Positions 12,086 to 23,501 of a stretch of DNA of 64,000 nt are shown here, piece by piece. The translations under genes were made by a program, and so were the position numbers. Origin of the DNA: Chara braunii (lineage: Eukaryota; Streptophyta; Charophyceae; Charales; Characeae). Within the stretch, counting starts at the first letter, position 1. Each line of letters begins with the position of its first letter. Under the pieces are notes generated by a model that was not told the origin of the DNA, did no database searches, and saw only the letters and a program-made list of their open reading frames with translations. The stretch spans positions 1,535,815 to 1,599,814 of the forward strand of contig BFEA01000244.1 of assembly GCA_003427395.1 (NCBI GenBank), given 5' to 3'.

Positions 12086-12381
12086 AGTCATTCATCTTTA
12101 GAATAGGCTAGGTGTGGTTTCTGAGAAAGAGAAAGTTGCGATAGACTCTCTCTCAACTCATTTTCTTTGACTAGTGATAATGGTTGTAACTTTCTTTTTG
12201 TTAGTTGAAATTGGAAGAATTTGGTTTAGAAGAAAGAATTGGGACACTGGACCCGGTTTCCAGTACCATTCTAAGTTGGGTACAGGCCTCAGTATTCTCC
12301 TGTTTTATAAGGAATTCCTGGCCTCTTACATTCCATATGGAATAAAATGTTGAAATTCTTTCAAAAATAAAAATAAAAAAT
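12086..12381 (+). other. LINE 3' UTR and A-rich tail
   Basis: After the last LINE stop the sequence is non-coding for about 275 bp. It ends in AAAAATAAAAATAAAAAA at 12364-12381, an imperfect poly(A)-like tail. This fixes the 3' end and the plus-strand orientation. I did not find a convincing target-site duplication. Confidence 0.7.
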
Positions 12382-12830
12382 CCAGGACCGACCACGAACA
12401 ATATCAACGCTTCCTTTTCGTACGTGTCCCCCACTTGGTCAGGAACGAAACCCAATGGTCCATATCCCTCCAAACTTACGTGAGAAGTTAGCCAAAGCAT
12501 CGTCAAAAACATCATCTGGGTACGATCGTTGCCACTATAATGACCTGCTAGGTAGGCATGGTTTTCTGGAACCCGGTAACAGGTTGAATAGGCATCCCTT
12601 GCAGTGTTACTTATCACCCGCTCAATCCCTTGGATTATCAGGGGCATCCAATGCTCAAGGGAATACATGATTGTTCAAAAGTTTCCAGATCATAATTTTT
12701 GTTCAGAGGACGCAGGACCCGTTTTCCAGCAGGTGCTGCGCCCCACCAATAGACTAAGCAAGTGGGGGCATTGTAAGGAGGGCCTGCTCATACCGCCCCC
12801 CTTAGCAGTGGTTGTGTAGTCCCCTTTATA
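12382..12830 (-). other. Possible coding remnant interrupted by the LINE
   Basis: A minus-strand frame runs from 12668 to the LINE junction near 12381 with balanced composition; past the junction it only reads LINE 3' UTR. It may be an exon or element remnant into which the LINE inserted. No family was recognised. Confidence 0.25.
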
Positions 12831-13318
12831 TATGGGGATCATCGGATGGGAAGTCGGACATCTATATGGCTGGTTTGGACAAAACGGAGCGCAGCGGGCA
12901 ATAATATTTTGGGGTACTTACACCCCATTAAAAACCTTCAAGGAAATCCCCCCCTTTCTTTGTGATTTATAAAAAACCTGTACTACTTTTTCAAGATCTC
13001 TCTCTCATGTGTGAAACGCACATGCACGCGCTTTAGTGAGAGTGAGAGAGAGTCCTCGCCATATTAATTGGAGAATGTGCCCCCTCCCTCTCTCTCTCAC
13101 ACATACACACTTGTGCACGTGCACACAACTGCACAAGCGAGAGAGAGAGAGCGGTACACTCCTGATCAAATGTCGCCCCTACTCTGCACTGCATTGAAAC
13201 CAGAGTTGGGGTGGCATTCACTCAAGAATGTCCTCGCCACCTCTCTCTTTTTTCTCTCTCTTTTCTCTCTCTTTCCCTTGCTTTCTCGCACACTTCTGAA
13301 CGCACTCTCCAATTCAGA
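12831..13318. other. No gene; pyrimidine/purine-rich lead into microsatellite
   Basis: The stretch contains CTCTCT runs (13089-13101, 13243-13275) and GAGAGA runs (13138-13151) in opposite strands. No coding sequence was recognised. Confidence 0.5.
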
Positions 13319-13641
13319 CGAGAGAGAGACAGAAAGTGAGAGAGAGAGAGAGAGAAAGTGAGACAGAGGGAGAGAAAGAGAGAGGGGGGGGAGGGGAGAG
13401 AGACAGAGAGAGANNNNNNNNNNNNNNNNNNNNNNNNNNNNNNNNNNNNNNNNNNNNNNNNNNNNNNNNNNNNNNNNNNNNNNNNNNNNNNNNNNNNNNN
13501 NNNNNNNNNNNNNNNNNNNNNNNNNNNNNNNNNNNNNNNNNNNNNNNNNNNNNNNNNNNNNNNNNNNNNNNNNNNNNNNNNNNNNNNNNNNNNNNNNNNN
13601 NNNNNNNNNNNNNNNNNNNNNNNNNNNNNNNNNNNNNNNNN

Positions 13642-13690
<49 letters not shown>
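13319..13690. repeat. (GA)n microsatellite containing assembly gap
   Basis: Impure GA repeats cover 13319-13413 and pure GA resumes at 13642-13688, with 228 N between. The gap is almost certainly unresolved microsatellite, so its true length is unknown. Confidence 0.9.
13414..13641. other. Assembly gap (N run)
   Basis: There are 228 consecutive N inside the GA repeat. Confidence 0.99.
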
Positions 13691-13696
<6 letters not shown>

Positions 13697-13922
13697 ATTG
13701 CACCCTGCCCAAAAAAACAGATTTCCTTCTTTCTTTTGGTTTTTGGTAAGGCAATCCCCCCCCCCTGGTCATTAATCCCCCAGTCCCTAATTTTTAGGGG
13801 CCCTTATGTCCTTGGATGGCCTCTCGGATGGCCTGTCCGAAGGGCAGGGGGGTCGTATGTACGGCCATTCCGACCATGAGAACGTGTTGGTTCTATCCAT
13901 AGGGTCGACAAAGAGTAGTGGG

Positions 13923-13925
<3 letters not shown>

Positions 13926-13981
<56 letters not shown>
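13926..13981. repeat. (GA)n microsatellite
   Basis: A pure GA run of about 55 bp. Confidence 0.95.
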
Positions 13982-13984
<3 letters not shown>

Positions 13985-14439
13985 AAAAAAATTCAAGATG
14001 ACATTCCCCCAAGCCACGTGCACATGTTTAACTTAGATCAAGTGAGATTCAGTCTTTGCCATCTTGACTGAAAAATTCTTGCAATAACCTTTTTCCTTTT
14101 ATGTTTACTAGTCTGATGAGCAAGCAGGTTGTGAGGTCTTGTCAAGTTGTGCGTAGGTTATCTGGGGTTGTTGTCATGATTCTGAAGGATTTGCTAAGAG
14201 GTTGTTTTAATCAATCGCATCAATCGTTGATGCTATTTAATATGATGAAACCTTTGTATGAGAGGTAAGTTCGGATGCTTTGCTCTTGTGCCCGGTCGAC
14301 CATAACCCATAAATACTACGACATGTTGCAACAAGGTGCATAAGGAGGGTATGAACAAACTTTTCTTGGTCATGTTATTCGTTAAAATAAGATATTATAT
14401 TATTTCCTCTTTCTAATGAATTCGTTTGTGGCTGCAGCC
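13982..14439. other. No recognisable gene
   Basis: AT-rich sequence without a long open frame. It leads into the tandem array that follows. Confidence 0.4.
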
Positions 14440-15290
14440 TAAGCAACGTAGGCATGCGCATTGTCTTCTCCGATACAGTTTATTGGATGTTTGATGGAAT
14501 TCAGGCTTATCTGGAAGTGGAACTATAAACACGCCCATTCAATCCCAAAAAAATTGGAAGTGTGTAGATCCATACATGTTAAACTTTATGAATGTGATGA
14601 GCAAGGTGTCATGATTGAATCCTTGTTAGATAATATATTTCTTGAGGTTATCTCTAAGTTGTGCAGGCATGCCCATCCTCTCGCCCGACACGGTTGTTTG
14701 GATGTTTGATGAGATTCAAACTGCTTTAAAACACTCAGTGTAATGATGGGCATGCTCATCCACTTGTCCGAGATGTGAGAGTGTGTTGAGATTTATAGTT
14801 GTTATAATAAACTTTCCAAATGTGATGAGCAAGGTGTCATGATTGAATCTTTGTTGAATAATATATCTCTTTAGGGAGTTCAGGTTATTCCTAAGTTGTA
14901 CAGGCATGGTCATCCTCTCGCCCGAGACGGTTGTTTGGATGTTTGATGAGATTCAAATTTCTTTAGACGACTTAGTGTAATGATAGGCAGTGTCGTCTAC
15001 TCACCCGATATGCGAAAGTGTATTGAGATCCATACTTGTTTACAATTGTGATGAGCAAGGTGTCATGATTATATCCTTGTTGGACATGTTTGCTTTGGTT
15101 ATTCCTATGTAACACAAAAATGTTCATTCTCGCGACCTATGTGCTAATGTGGATGATTGATTAAATCCTTACTTATTTAGAGTTGTAACAGTAGACAAAT
15201 GCATTCTCTCGCCCGAGAAAGTTGTTTGATTAAATGTGTGTTGGAATCCGTACGATGTCATGTTTATAATTATGATGAGTCAAAGTAATA
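14440..15290. repeat. ~227-bp degenerate tandem array, about 3.8 units
   Basis: The phrase GATGAGCAAGGTGTCATGAT recurs near 14597, 14823 and 15050, a spacing of about 226-228 bp. A second phrase, CATCCTCTCGCCCGA followed by GTTGTTTGGATGTTTGATGA, recurs near 14673 and 14911, with weaker copies at 14450 and 15195. The units diverge by substitutions and small indels, and the last unit is the most eroded. No open frame persists through the units, so this is satellite-like DNA rather than a repeated protein. Confidence 0.8.
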
Positions 15291-16051
15291 GTCGAAGTAC
15301 AACTCAAAGATGTTCACCGTTCATCTTGTAACAACCAGATAATTTTGACGTACATGATTTTTTTATGAGATAACAACTGTCATGTTGCACAAGAACTTAA
15401 AATTTTGCATATTTTCGATTGAATCTGCACTTTAATTGACTATGCACAAAAATTTCGGTTACGAACGGAAAATTATTGGTTACATATAATACAGATAGTC
15501 ACAAGGCATATGAATGTATGCACACGCAAGAGAAGTGATGCTAGTTATGTTTGCATAATGAACCGCACCATCACGCACTCGTCGAGATTTGTCATGCAGC
15601 CACACACCAATTTGTCGTGTCGCACAACAATTTAAAATATTATCTGATGTCAATCATATTTACACTTTAGGTTACCCTGCACAGAATTTGGAACGTGGTA
15701 CGCAATGCGAATTTGTTCCGCTACATGAGAAATGACGAGCTTGTGACAAAGATCACAAAGTTTACATATGACATCAGATTGGCAGTGAGAATGTCACAGA
15801 CAACTCAAACTCGTAACAATAAAAGAAACCAATGTCGTTGTCAAAACGACTGTTGAATAATGTCATGTATGACAAAATATAATCAACATTGAATGTAATA
15901 CATTCAAAAGCAAGTTTCGAAGTCATTCAAATTTATCAAAGATAATGGCGTTCTACGGTACATGTTGAAAATTATCGTATAGTAAGCGGAATATCTTCAC
16001 GAGAAAACTTGAAAGGTGGTCGATCACTATTTTGCAACAGCGTCGCAAACG
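15291..16051. other. No recognisable gene
   Basis: AT-rich, stop-dense on both strands. It may be the 3' flank of the element at 16.05-20.8 kb. Confidence 0.4.
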
Positions 16052-16555
16052 TCAACTCGAACACCCCGCAACTAGCTTCATCCACTTGTCTTGGAAGTCC
16101 TTCCACAACAACCATTCCACCATCGACTTGTAACTCCTACCCGACCGACTATGTAATGTTTCATGTTCCAAATATTGTATAATCAAATCGAAAACACTAA
16201 GGTAAAAACTCGAATCAGCTACAACACAAGAAAAATAATTGAAAATTTCAAAAACATTGTCTCTCATGTTAACGAAAATGAAGATCAAGTAATCATTAGC
16301 TTTGAGGACAAGAACAAAGATAATATTATATGGAAGCCAATCTACGTTTTTAACCCACCTTTCTACCCCGCTGTGTCCTTGAAGTTGCAATTTAGTGAAG
16401 AAGAACAAATCAAAGTTGAAGACTCGAAGGCGTGATGACATGTCACGTGTCGCATATCTGGTCGACCCCAGAAACGACATGTAAAAATTAACCACCTCAT
16501 CATTCACCCTGTCGTTAATATGCAAGAGGGGAGAAAATATTTTGTTGCAATTCAC
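16052..16555 (-). pseudogene. C48 (Ulp1-like) peptidase remnant
   Basis: A 167-codon minus-strand frame aligns by eye along its length with the peptidase-like frame at 51930-52500. Shared blocks are NDEVVNFYM, GVERWVKNVD against RVERWAKNVD, and VNMRDNVF against VNLRDNVF. The His-Trp pair expected of the C48 active site (DHW in the other copy) reads DYL here. The frame ends at VAGCSS where the other copy has GAGCGVFM. The catalytic His is therefore lost and the region around the catalytic Cys broken. C48 enzymes remove SUMO-like modifiers, and related domains are common passengers of plant DNA transposons. Confidence 0.7.
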
Positions 16556-16862
16556 TATCGATCAGAAAGGGTAGAGAGAACAGTGTGAGAGGGCATCGAG
16601 CCTCGTATAATGTCATCCAGAACCCACAAGCTTTGAGGTGCAGTTGCTGAAGGGAACCTTTCCTCGTGTGCTCTACGTGCAGTGGTGCGCAGTGCACAAC
16701 ATTGAGCAACACACACACGGGATAGTGAGAAACTGAATTATAAGGATTGTCCTTCATTGCACGACGCATTGCTAAGTATTTTTCATACATAATCCGACCT
16801 TAGTCATAGATTGTGGATATGTACCCTTCTTTGGGGCAGAAAAGAAAGATACTTGCCAATGG

Positions 16863-17054
16863 CTATGGCATGTTTTTTTTTCTGATCTCGACATCAATCC
16901 CTGATACCTTTAACATATCCTTGTTTTTTTTTGTGAACCCGGGGACTTTCTGCAATATGTGTGTCGGATATTTCGAGGACCTTGTTTTTCGGGATGACCC
17001 TACCCTGTAAAACGGAAGAAAAACAACGGAAAATGAATACATGTTTCCCAACAC
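16863..17054 (-). pseudogene. Short conserved block upstream of the C48 remnant
   Basis: It encodes KYPTHILQKVPGFTKKNKDM, matching KYPARVLQKLPRFTTRNKNM at about 51375-51435 on the plus strand. It is basic and probably the linker before the peptidase domain. It is the best internal ruler for what the assembly gap at 51451-51760 should contain. Confidence 0.6.
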
Positions 17055-18517
17055 ATGTCCGAAGAAAGTGACAGTAATATGTTATTCGTTAAAACATGAC
17101 ATTATATTTTAAATCGGTACTCGCAAACTTTTAATTTCATGTTAAAATCACCATATTTTAGACTTGGATGAAACTTAGGATACGAGTAGTGAACCTGAAG
17201 AATGCAATTGCCATTCCATAAATTGAAACTGAAGTGAAGATTCAAGGTAATTACGCATTGAACATGATAATTTAAGTGTGAATTTCATTACACTTCCATA
17301 AATTTTTAAACTTAAAAGTCGTAAATGACATGGAGTTATCATAAATTAAAACTCAAGAGAACTGTTACAGTTAATGTAATAGGACACTGAACAAGAATGT
17401 TAAACTCTCGATTTCACAGCGCCTTGATCTATTTTGTGTGTGCATTGAGTCGGACGCATTAAATACGTCCGAATTACAAAATTTATGGAAGTGCAGTGAA
17501 ATCCACATTAAAACCATCATGTTCAACGTGTGATTGCCTTGAATCTTCACTTGCATAAATTGGAACTCAATTGAAGAGACAAGACAATCACACTGTAAAC
17601 AAAATAGTTTAAGTATGGATTATGTCTTCCGTCGATAATTTATATAACTTAAAAGACGTAACTGGTATGTCATTGTCATACATTGAAACTCAAATTATCA
17701 GTGAACGCAATTAGACAATAAACAAGAATGTTGGTAATGACCTCTGCATTTCATCACACTTCAATTAATTTTGTGTGTCATTGAGCTTTGAATTGGGCGT
17801 ATTTTACAAGAGATTGTGACTGACGGAAATTGGAAGTCGATCGAAAAGTCAAGGCAATCACACCGTAAACGACATGGTTTAAGTATGGATTCCGCCGCAC
17901 TGCGACAAATTATACAACTTAAAAGACATAATTGACATGTCATTGTCACAAGTATGGATATCAAGTGTTTATGGATTCCTTTGCACTTAGATAAATTATG
18001 TAACTTAAAAGACGTAACTGTCATGCGATTGTCATAAATTGAAACTTAACTAAGCATCCATTCCGTCGCACTTCGAGAAATAGCATAATCATTAAAGAAA
18101 ATAGATTGAGGGAATCATACAACGAGGTTCAGATTGTAAAAAAACAATATGAAAGTATCACATAAACCTCATTTGAAAGTCGGAAATTGTATGCATACAT
18201 ACAATAAATCGTAAACTGAAGATTAAATTACGTCTAAATTAAATGTTACGATCCAACTCAAGATTGAACCATGTATAAATTAAATGCTATGAGCAGTCGT
18301 GATCTAAACTTCCAAAAATGTTATCATTTACAAAAGCATCTACAAACGTCCCGCGTTCCATGAAAACCAGACCCGTATAAGACATTTATTGACGATCCAA
18401 AAGCAAGGGTTTGTTCGAAAACACGGAAATGTATTTCACTCTTACGAACCTATCAACACCAGCCAAGGACTTACCGATGGCGTCAGACACACAACATGTA
18501 CCTTGCTCTACCTCATG
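17055..18517. repeat. Interspersed direct-repeat array inside the element
   Basis: From about 17200 to 18080 a ~70-bp unit recurs. It contains a variant of ATAAATT, then AACTTAAAAGACGTAA, then CATGTCATTGTCA. Copies lie near 17274, 17611, 17880 and 17968, interleaved with a second phrase (CATAAATTGAAACTCAA type, near 17210, 17340, 17555, 17680 and 18035). The region is AT-rich and non-coding. In the 42-52 kb copy of the element this position is occupied by the ParB-like gene block instead. Nothing was recognised at 18090-18517. Confidence 0.6.
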
Positions 18518-18983
18518 TCATTCATCAACCTCATCAATTTGATCGACAATCGTTAAATCGGATTGTCCGTTTTCATAGAGAACGAGCAGATTGCTCATAT
18601 TGCGACTATTGATTCGAAGCTCATTGCAAGAAACAAGCACTACATCATCTACCAAAGTTCGTTTTAGGTTCGAACATGTCATACATAACATACGACAGAA
18701 GTCGGAACTGGCCAAAGACACTCGTACGTAACAGTGTGACACATTTTGTGGTTGCGTTATTGCACCACGTAGAGGATATAGTTCCAAAAACGGATTGTAG
18801 GACGCAGTGGTCCAACAACTCTTGTTTCAAGTCCGCAGACCACACGCGAGGTGACCTCGTGACGTTTTCTAGGCGAAGGTAAAACCATTTATTCTCTTGT
18901 TGTTTAATTGTGGCACGCAGGGACGAAAGTTGTCTGACGCCGATGACATAATGAGGTACTTTAATTAGGCTTTCCCACTCCAT
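18518..18983 (-). pseudogene. Element middle module, broken into two frames
   Basis: Two overlapping minus-strand frames (18983-18645 and 18787-18518) together match the plus-strand sequence at 42340-42830. Matching blocks are LRLENVTRSPRVWS against SRLECHYVTSSPRAWT, and LASSDFCRMLCMT followed by LVDDVVLVSCNE against TVSQTDFARVLCVATC followed by LVDAVVLVSRNE. The switch of frames near 18700-18790 is a frameshift. Domain identity is unknown. Its place between the DUF7869-like domain and the C48 domain, and an acidic C-terminus, suggest an interaction region of a multidomain protein. Confidence 0.55.
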
Positions 18984-19775
18984 CGAGGGAGCAAATTTGT
19001 ACTCCTTATGTCATGGACATTTCCTTGTCAGAATCGCTTTATCCTATTCTGCCTCAGACCGGGCATTGAGAGGTTTGTCCAATATGGGGACGACACTCAT
19101 TCATGGGTTGTTTTCGAACTCCGTTCTTCTTGGCCCGATAATTTCTGTATCGCCGACCGCACCACGTAATCCGCATGTGCAAGGGCGAATGAGATACGAA
19201 TAATCATTCCAACTGGTCATTACTCCTATCGCACTCCCTACACAAGACGTGACATGCAAACACAAAGGAAAATGAATTGTTGAAAAAGTAGAAAAATCGT
19301 ATACACGATTAACTTAACTTCCAAAAATAAACCCTAGACTGTTGACAAAATCCGCCACCTTCTCGTAGCACAGAATCATTGCAATTCACTAAGTTCAAAA
19401 GGAATTAGCTCTTCAAATTCCCGTCCGAATAGTCATTTTCAAAAATCTTACTCTCTCACCTATTGGGCGGACTAATAAAACCTATGGCGTGCACTCGTCA
19501 CTTTTTTCCCCTGCATCGACACTCCGTTCAACAAATGGACTCAGATATCGAAATGCGACTTCAGCATTCAGTCAAACATTGGAAGGAATCACAAGTTCAG
19601 CCGTGAACGGTTTTGTACCTTTGGTCGGTCTCTCCTAAGCAAAAGCGATCGAGTCGGCATGCTGCCATTGTGTCTGGTCAGTCATTTTTCATTATTTTTC
19701 CCATGCGTTCTCATACAGTTGTTCGAGCGACTTTGCTCTCCTAGTCGGCACCCAATGTTCCACTAACACTTGATT
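18984..19775. other. Decayed inter-module region
   Basis: No readable family content on either strand. It probably held the sequence linking the middle module with the segment at 19776-20072. Confidence 0.35.
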
Positions 19776-20072
19776 TTAATTCGGCATTTTTTTTTCACCA
19801 ACCACCCGAGAAAGAGCTTTGCTCACCCAGTTAGGCAACCCGCTGGACAGATCATCGTCAGAGGGGTGAAGGATAAGAAAAGTGTCCATGTCAACATGCA
19901 CGAGGGGGTCGAAACTGGTCTTCGGGTCTTCCTCCAACAAACAGGGGTTCCCTGTCGTTGATGTTGGCATTGTCAAGAGAAGGTTGTTGATCGTTTTCAA
20001 GCAACCGTGATTTTGGCCAAAAACTTTCCAAAGGTTATGAGGACAACCTGTTTGTGATGATCTCGTCGCCAT
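19776..20072 (-). pseudogene. Segment following the DUF7869-like domain
   Basis: This frame reads DMDTFLILHPSDDD and then LPNWVSKALSRVVGE. A hydrophobic strand followed by a Trp-containing K-x-L motif is what I recall after DUF7869 domains (of the type G-D-F-V then F-W-I-G-K-V). It lies about 170 bp downstream of the domain on the same strand but in a different frame. A 65-codon frame at 20035-20232 bridges the two and may be part of it. Confidence 0.35.
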
Positions 20073-20242
20073 ATTTGATAACCTCGTCCCCGTAACACAA
20101 ACCTCTTTCTCTCCTACTCATTTCATGGTCATCATAAGTGCACCATGTTGACCGCCCGCTCTCCAGCAACTCGAGGAATCCTATTACACTATTTTTGTCA
20201 TTATAATAATCATTTCGACGACGGGGTTGCACAGGAGGCAGG

Positions 20243-20815
20243 TCACCACGAAGGACCTGCGTAGCTTTCGTCTGGGTTTTGATTCACCCAATAAATCAGA
20301 CCTTTCTCGGAGAAACAGTTGTTGTCATCGTAAAACTCCTTGTACAACATGCCCGGATTATCTGCAACCATCAGAAACTTAAGCAAGTGCGATTTCGAAA
20401 TACCAGTAATGTCTGACGCAACGTATAGGTCTACTATACTTATCCAATCTGCCAGTGTATCGAGGAAAATACATTTGGGATACTTTTTGTGAGATTTCTC
20501 TATGAACTCGTAGAACTTGTTCATGGTATAAGCGTCTATGTCTTTCAACATCTTCGAGAAAATGTTGAAAGTAGCGTCAACATCTATATGGGTATGTCCA
20601 GGCATCAAACCTATTCTCACCTCTTGGAAAACATTGAACTTAGCCAATAGTTTAACTAACGCACATATGTACTTGTTTTTGTTTTCCCGCCAACAATTAT
20701 CTGCTTGAATGCGCAAAAACGATGACAATGACGTCCCGCTCGCTTGAATTTCGATAAGGGTTCTCATAAGACAAGTAACGATTGTGTTCGAATCAGTTTG
20801 AAATACGAAAACCAC
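20243..20815 (-). pseudogene. DUF7869-like protein (possible transposase core)
   Basis: This 190-codon frame carries the signature block QADNCWRENKNKYICALVKL followed by GLMPGHTHIDVDATFNIFSK. I know this combination (D-N-C, E-N-K-N, then G-H-T-H-x-D-x-D and a following F-S) from DUF7869 proteins, which are multicopy in many eukaryotic genomes. The conserved acidic residues are arranged as in an RNase H-like fold. A DDE-transposase role is plausible but not established. The start is an internal Met; upstream sequence to the LTR at 20.95 kb is too short for the rest of the protein, so the N-terminal part is missing or was cut off when the LTR element inserted. The frame is open for its whole length. 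Confidence 0.6.
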
Positions 20816-20951
20816 GTGTAGACATAAATACTAGGGTTTAATGACACCTGCTAGATTCGTTGCAGTAGGGTTCCAGCTGAACCCTTTTGACCTAATAGGC
20901 CAGACTTTCGGAGTCTTAGCCTCAATCAACAACGCAATTTGACACTCGCGT

Positions 20952-21930
20952 TGTCGAGCGCATCGGTCCGGCACCTCACTAGGGCAGCGCGGGACCCTCC
21001 CGGCCGCGTCACACAGAAGTTGGTTTTAATCATTCGTCGCAAATATACATGGAGCTTCCGCAAGCCGCTTCGGCCGAGTGCGCCAGCCATACCTCCCGCG
21101 AGCCCCTACGACAGGATAGGGCTTACGCGAGATACGACTTACCTCCACCTTACGGGAGCTGTCACCTCCCTTCGGTGGGCGTATCCCCGCCGAGCTACCA
21201 GTCCACAGTACGAAAGCTAATCAGTTACAATGACAGAGGTGGACCAGACGAGGGCGTTTCTCGTTCGCTGTAGCATAGGGGGTATGTGCGGTAATACGCC
21301 TATCGGACCCGCACGCGAGCCGACATCTTGGGGGGCTGAAGTCCCAAGCGCGGCTCGATGTCAGTCGACTAGGATGCATCCCACACACCACGCGCACACC
21401 ACTTTACGAACAAAAAAATAAAACACACACACATACATACGAAACGACATAACACAAGCACGCGACAAACCTCCTAGTCCCTCGGTAGCCATCCCATAAC
21501 TTTCCGATGCGGAAATCGAATAGGCGTCGCGCGCGAGACTTAGTTTAAAACCGCGCGGACGCAAGGCTATCTCATATCGACTCGCAACGCAAACATGCGC
21601 AAGCAGTTGCAATGATGGCGTACTATGTAGTGCCCATAATCAAGCAGTCCCTCGTGGATCCGAGTACCGCTTATGATACTCAAGTGTCAGACTCGAAGTG
21701 TCGCGAGGGTCTAATCCTTCACAACATTGCACGACTGAAGGAATAGTCGTGTAGCCGTCGCGAGACCTCTGGCCTTTGGTGTGAGCGTCTCGGTAGGCAA
21801 GGCAAATAGGCTCTGCACGGGGGCAGATTCCTTCCCTGCAAAGTCTAGGGCTTGGGATGTCCTGGACAAGGACCTTGAATCCCGTCTCTGGACCAACGTT
21901 CGACTGTAAAAATCTCTAAAAAGTAAAAGG
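20952..21930 (-). repeat. LTR, low-coordinate copy (3' LTR)
   Basis: It matches 34957-36022 nearly throughout, except for the mitochondrial insert and small indels. Its start (TG) is sharp. Its other end is only approximate, placed just before the pyrimidine run CTCCCTTTTCTCTC at about 21941, which is a purine-rich PPT on the minus strand. A poly(A)-like stretch lies at about 21410-21425. Confidence 0.8.
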
Positions 21931-23500
21931 GTAAGAAGGGATCTCCCTTTTCTCTCAAATCATAACCTGGTTAACCGTTGCGCACGATCTAAGTAAGTCG
22001 CCCGCATACCCAAGGCATATATAAATATATATACAAGGCTTACTTATATAGGACGATCACTTCTCACAGTCACAGTGGGACTTCTCTCAGCCATATATGT
22101 ATGTAATCGCAGACACTCACATCCAAAGCCCGAACCACGCACATACCTGCAATCACATTAAAGGTTCAACAAAGGTCCACGCGCTACACGGGGTCAACCT
22201 CAACCATTCCTTGCACTCATACCCCTCGCTTTAGCCATACAAGCCTCACTCGTGCAACTCTTCAAAATAAATACTCAGTACTTTCGTTAAATGACCATTC
22301 AATGAAGTCCAGGTAAAAACACAATAAAACAGTTCAAGCCTCAACGCTAAAGCCTTTAGGTTAAGTGACAAAAGTGGATTGGAGTTGAATCGCAAACCGA
22401 CGAATCGGCAACCGACCTGTTATCAGTGATAATAGAAGATGATCCTTGTAGGATCAAGCTGAAATTAGCCCAAGTCCTGAATCGAAGTCCAACGAAAGTC
22501 TGTACCATAAGACAGGGCAATCCTCAAGCTAAGTCGTTAGTGCATGGGGGATGAACCTCCATAGCACCTTCTCACTCTAGGTTACCTGCCAACTAAATCC
22601 AAGTTTACCCCTAAACCAGTTCCCAAAGCAAAGGTAGACTAACGGCAGGATCTCCCCATTTCGGGGTGGATCGCCAGAATCGCTACCTGTCAAAATATAA
22701 TCTATCTCTTTTAAACTAAGTAACATTTCGGCAGCGCACAATCAATTGTTTTTCAAATCTTTGATAGCTACTTTACCAAAATGGATTAACAAATATAAAA
22801 TATCAAAAAAGAAAATTTGTATATATACCAACCTAGACAATCTTTTTCAAATGTTCTTTTTTTAAAAAAATCATACGAACACAAAATTTCGAGTTTTAAT
22901 CGATATTTGTGGAGTTGATTATCCTTCTCTATCCCGTAGGAAAAGTGCCTTTTCAGAATTTATATCATCCCAAATATGAAAACAGAAATGGTCTTTGACT
23001 TTCCAAAGTCAAATTTTGTCTAACTCCCTGAATTAGTAAAAATTTGGGCAGCACTCCTTTTAGAAAGGGAGACTTTCCAAATTTTTACTAATTCATATAT
23101 AAATTTTAGACAAGTTGAACTTTGACAAGCCAAAATTTGACTAACTCCTTGGATTTGCAGAAATTTCGGCAGCGCTTCCCGTAGAGAAAGTAGCTTACCA
23201 AAATTTATACAAAGCCAAGTATAACAAACGATCCCAAAAAATGCGAAAATTGATCTAAGTAAAATAAACTTAGCTCACAAAATGCAGAAATGGAGCTAAC
23301 TCCTATCGCTCTAGCACGAGGCGAGGAACTACAACAACTACCTATCAACCTGGAACTCAGACCAAGTAGTAGCCTCACTCAGTCACATGCAGGTCCAACC
23401 ACAAAGGTAAGTATCCTCACCTTTCCCAAGTCCTTTGCAAACAATAGTTCATGCTCCCTCTTTGAGTTACTCCTTTATACCCAACTTACATTAGGCTTAG
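21931..23500. other. LTR-element interior, non-coding
   Basis: AT-rich and stop-dense. Around 22715-23210 four related phrases of the type AAATTTCGGCAGCGC followed by a CCAAAATTT block recur at intervals of about 110-300 bp (for example near 22730, 23045 and 23160), a weak dispersed repeat. No pol motif was found. Confidence 0.45.
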
Positions 23501-23501
23501 G

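Larger units (their letters stand above)
7105..12381 (+). mobile_element. Decayed non-LTR retrotransposon (LINE, APE-endonuclease clade)
   Basis: Domain order on the plus strand is: N-terminal region (7105-7860), apurinic-type endonuclease (7861 to about 8590), reverse transcriptase (about 9030-10420), a C-terminal zinc-binding module (11560-11670), and a 3' UTR ending in an A-rich tail (12362-12381). From 7105 to 9816 everything is in one frame, interrupted only by stop codons. A G-run indel at 9967-9975 moves the reading to the next frame just before the catalytic ADD motif; further shifts follow around 11190-11510. I counted 13 in-frame stops, 11 of them TGA. The element is dead as it stands. 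The family is of the L1/plant LINE type by domain order; the clade cannot be fixed without alignment. Confidence 0.85.
16052..20815 (-). mobile_element. Element with DUF7869-like protein and C48 peptidase remnant
   Basis: On the minus strand, in order: DUF7869-like domain (20815-20243), a segment ending in a WVSKALSRV motif (20072-19776), a middle module (18983-18518), a short conserved block (17054-16863) and a C48-peptidase remnant (16555-16052). The middle module, short block and peptidase recur on the plus strand at 42340-43010, 51310-51450 and 51761-52500 in the same order, so they travel as one unit. Two copies in 64 kb, with coding capacity and decay, suggest a transposable element. 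A DDE-type transposase role for the DUF7869-like part is inference. No terminal inverted repeats or target duplications were identified. Confidence 0.55.

Noticed and set aside
13314-13879. Open frames spanning N runs and GA or CT repeats
   Set aside because: They contain unknown sequence and dinucleotide repeats only.
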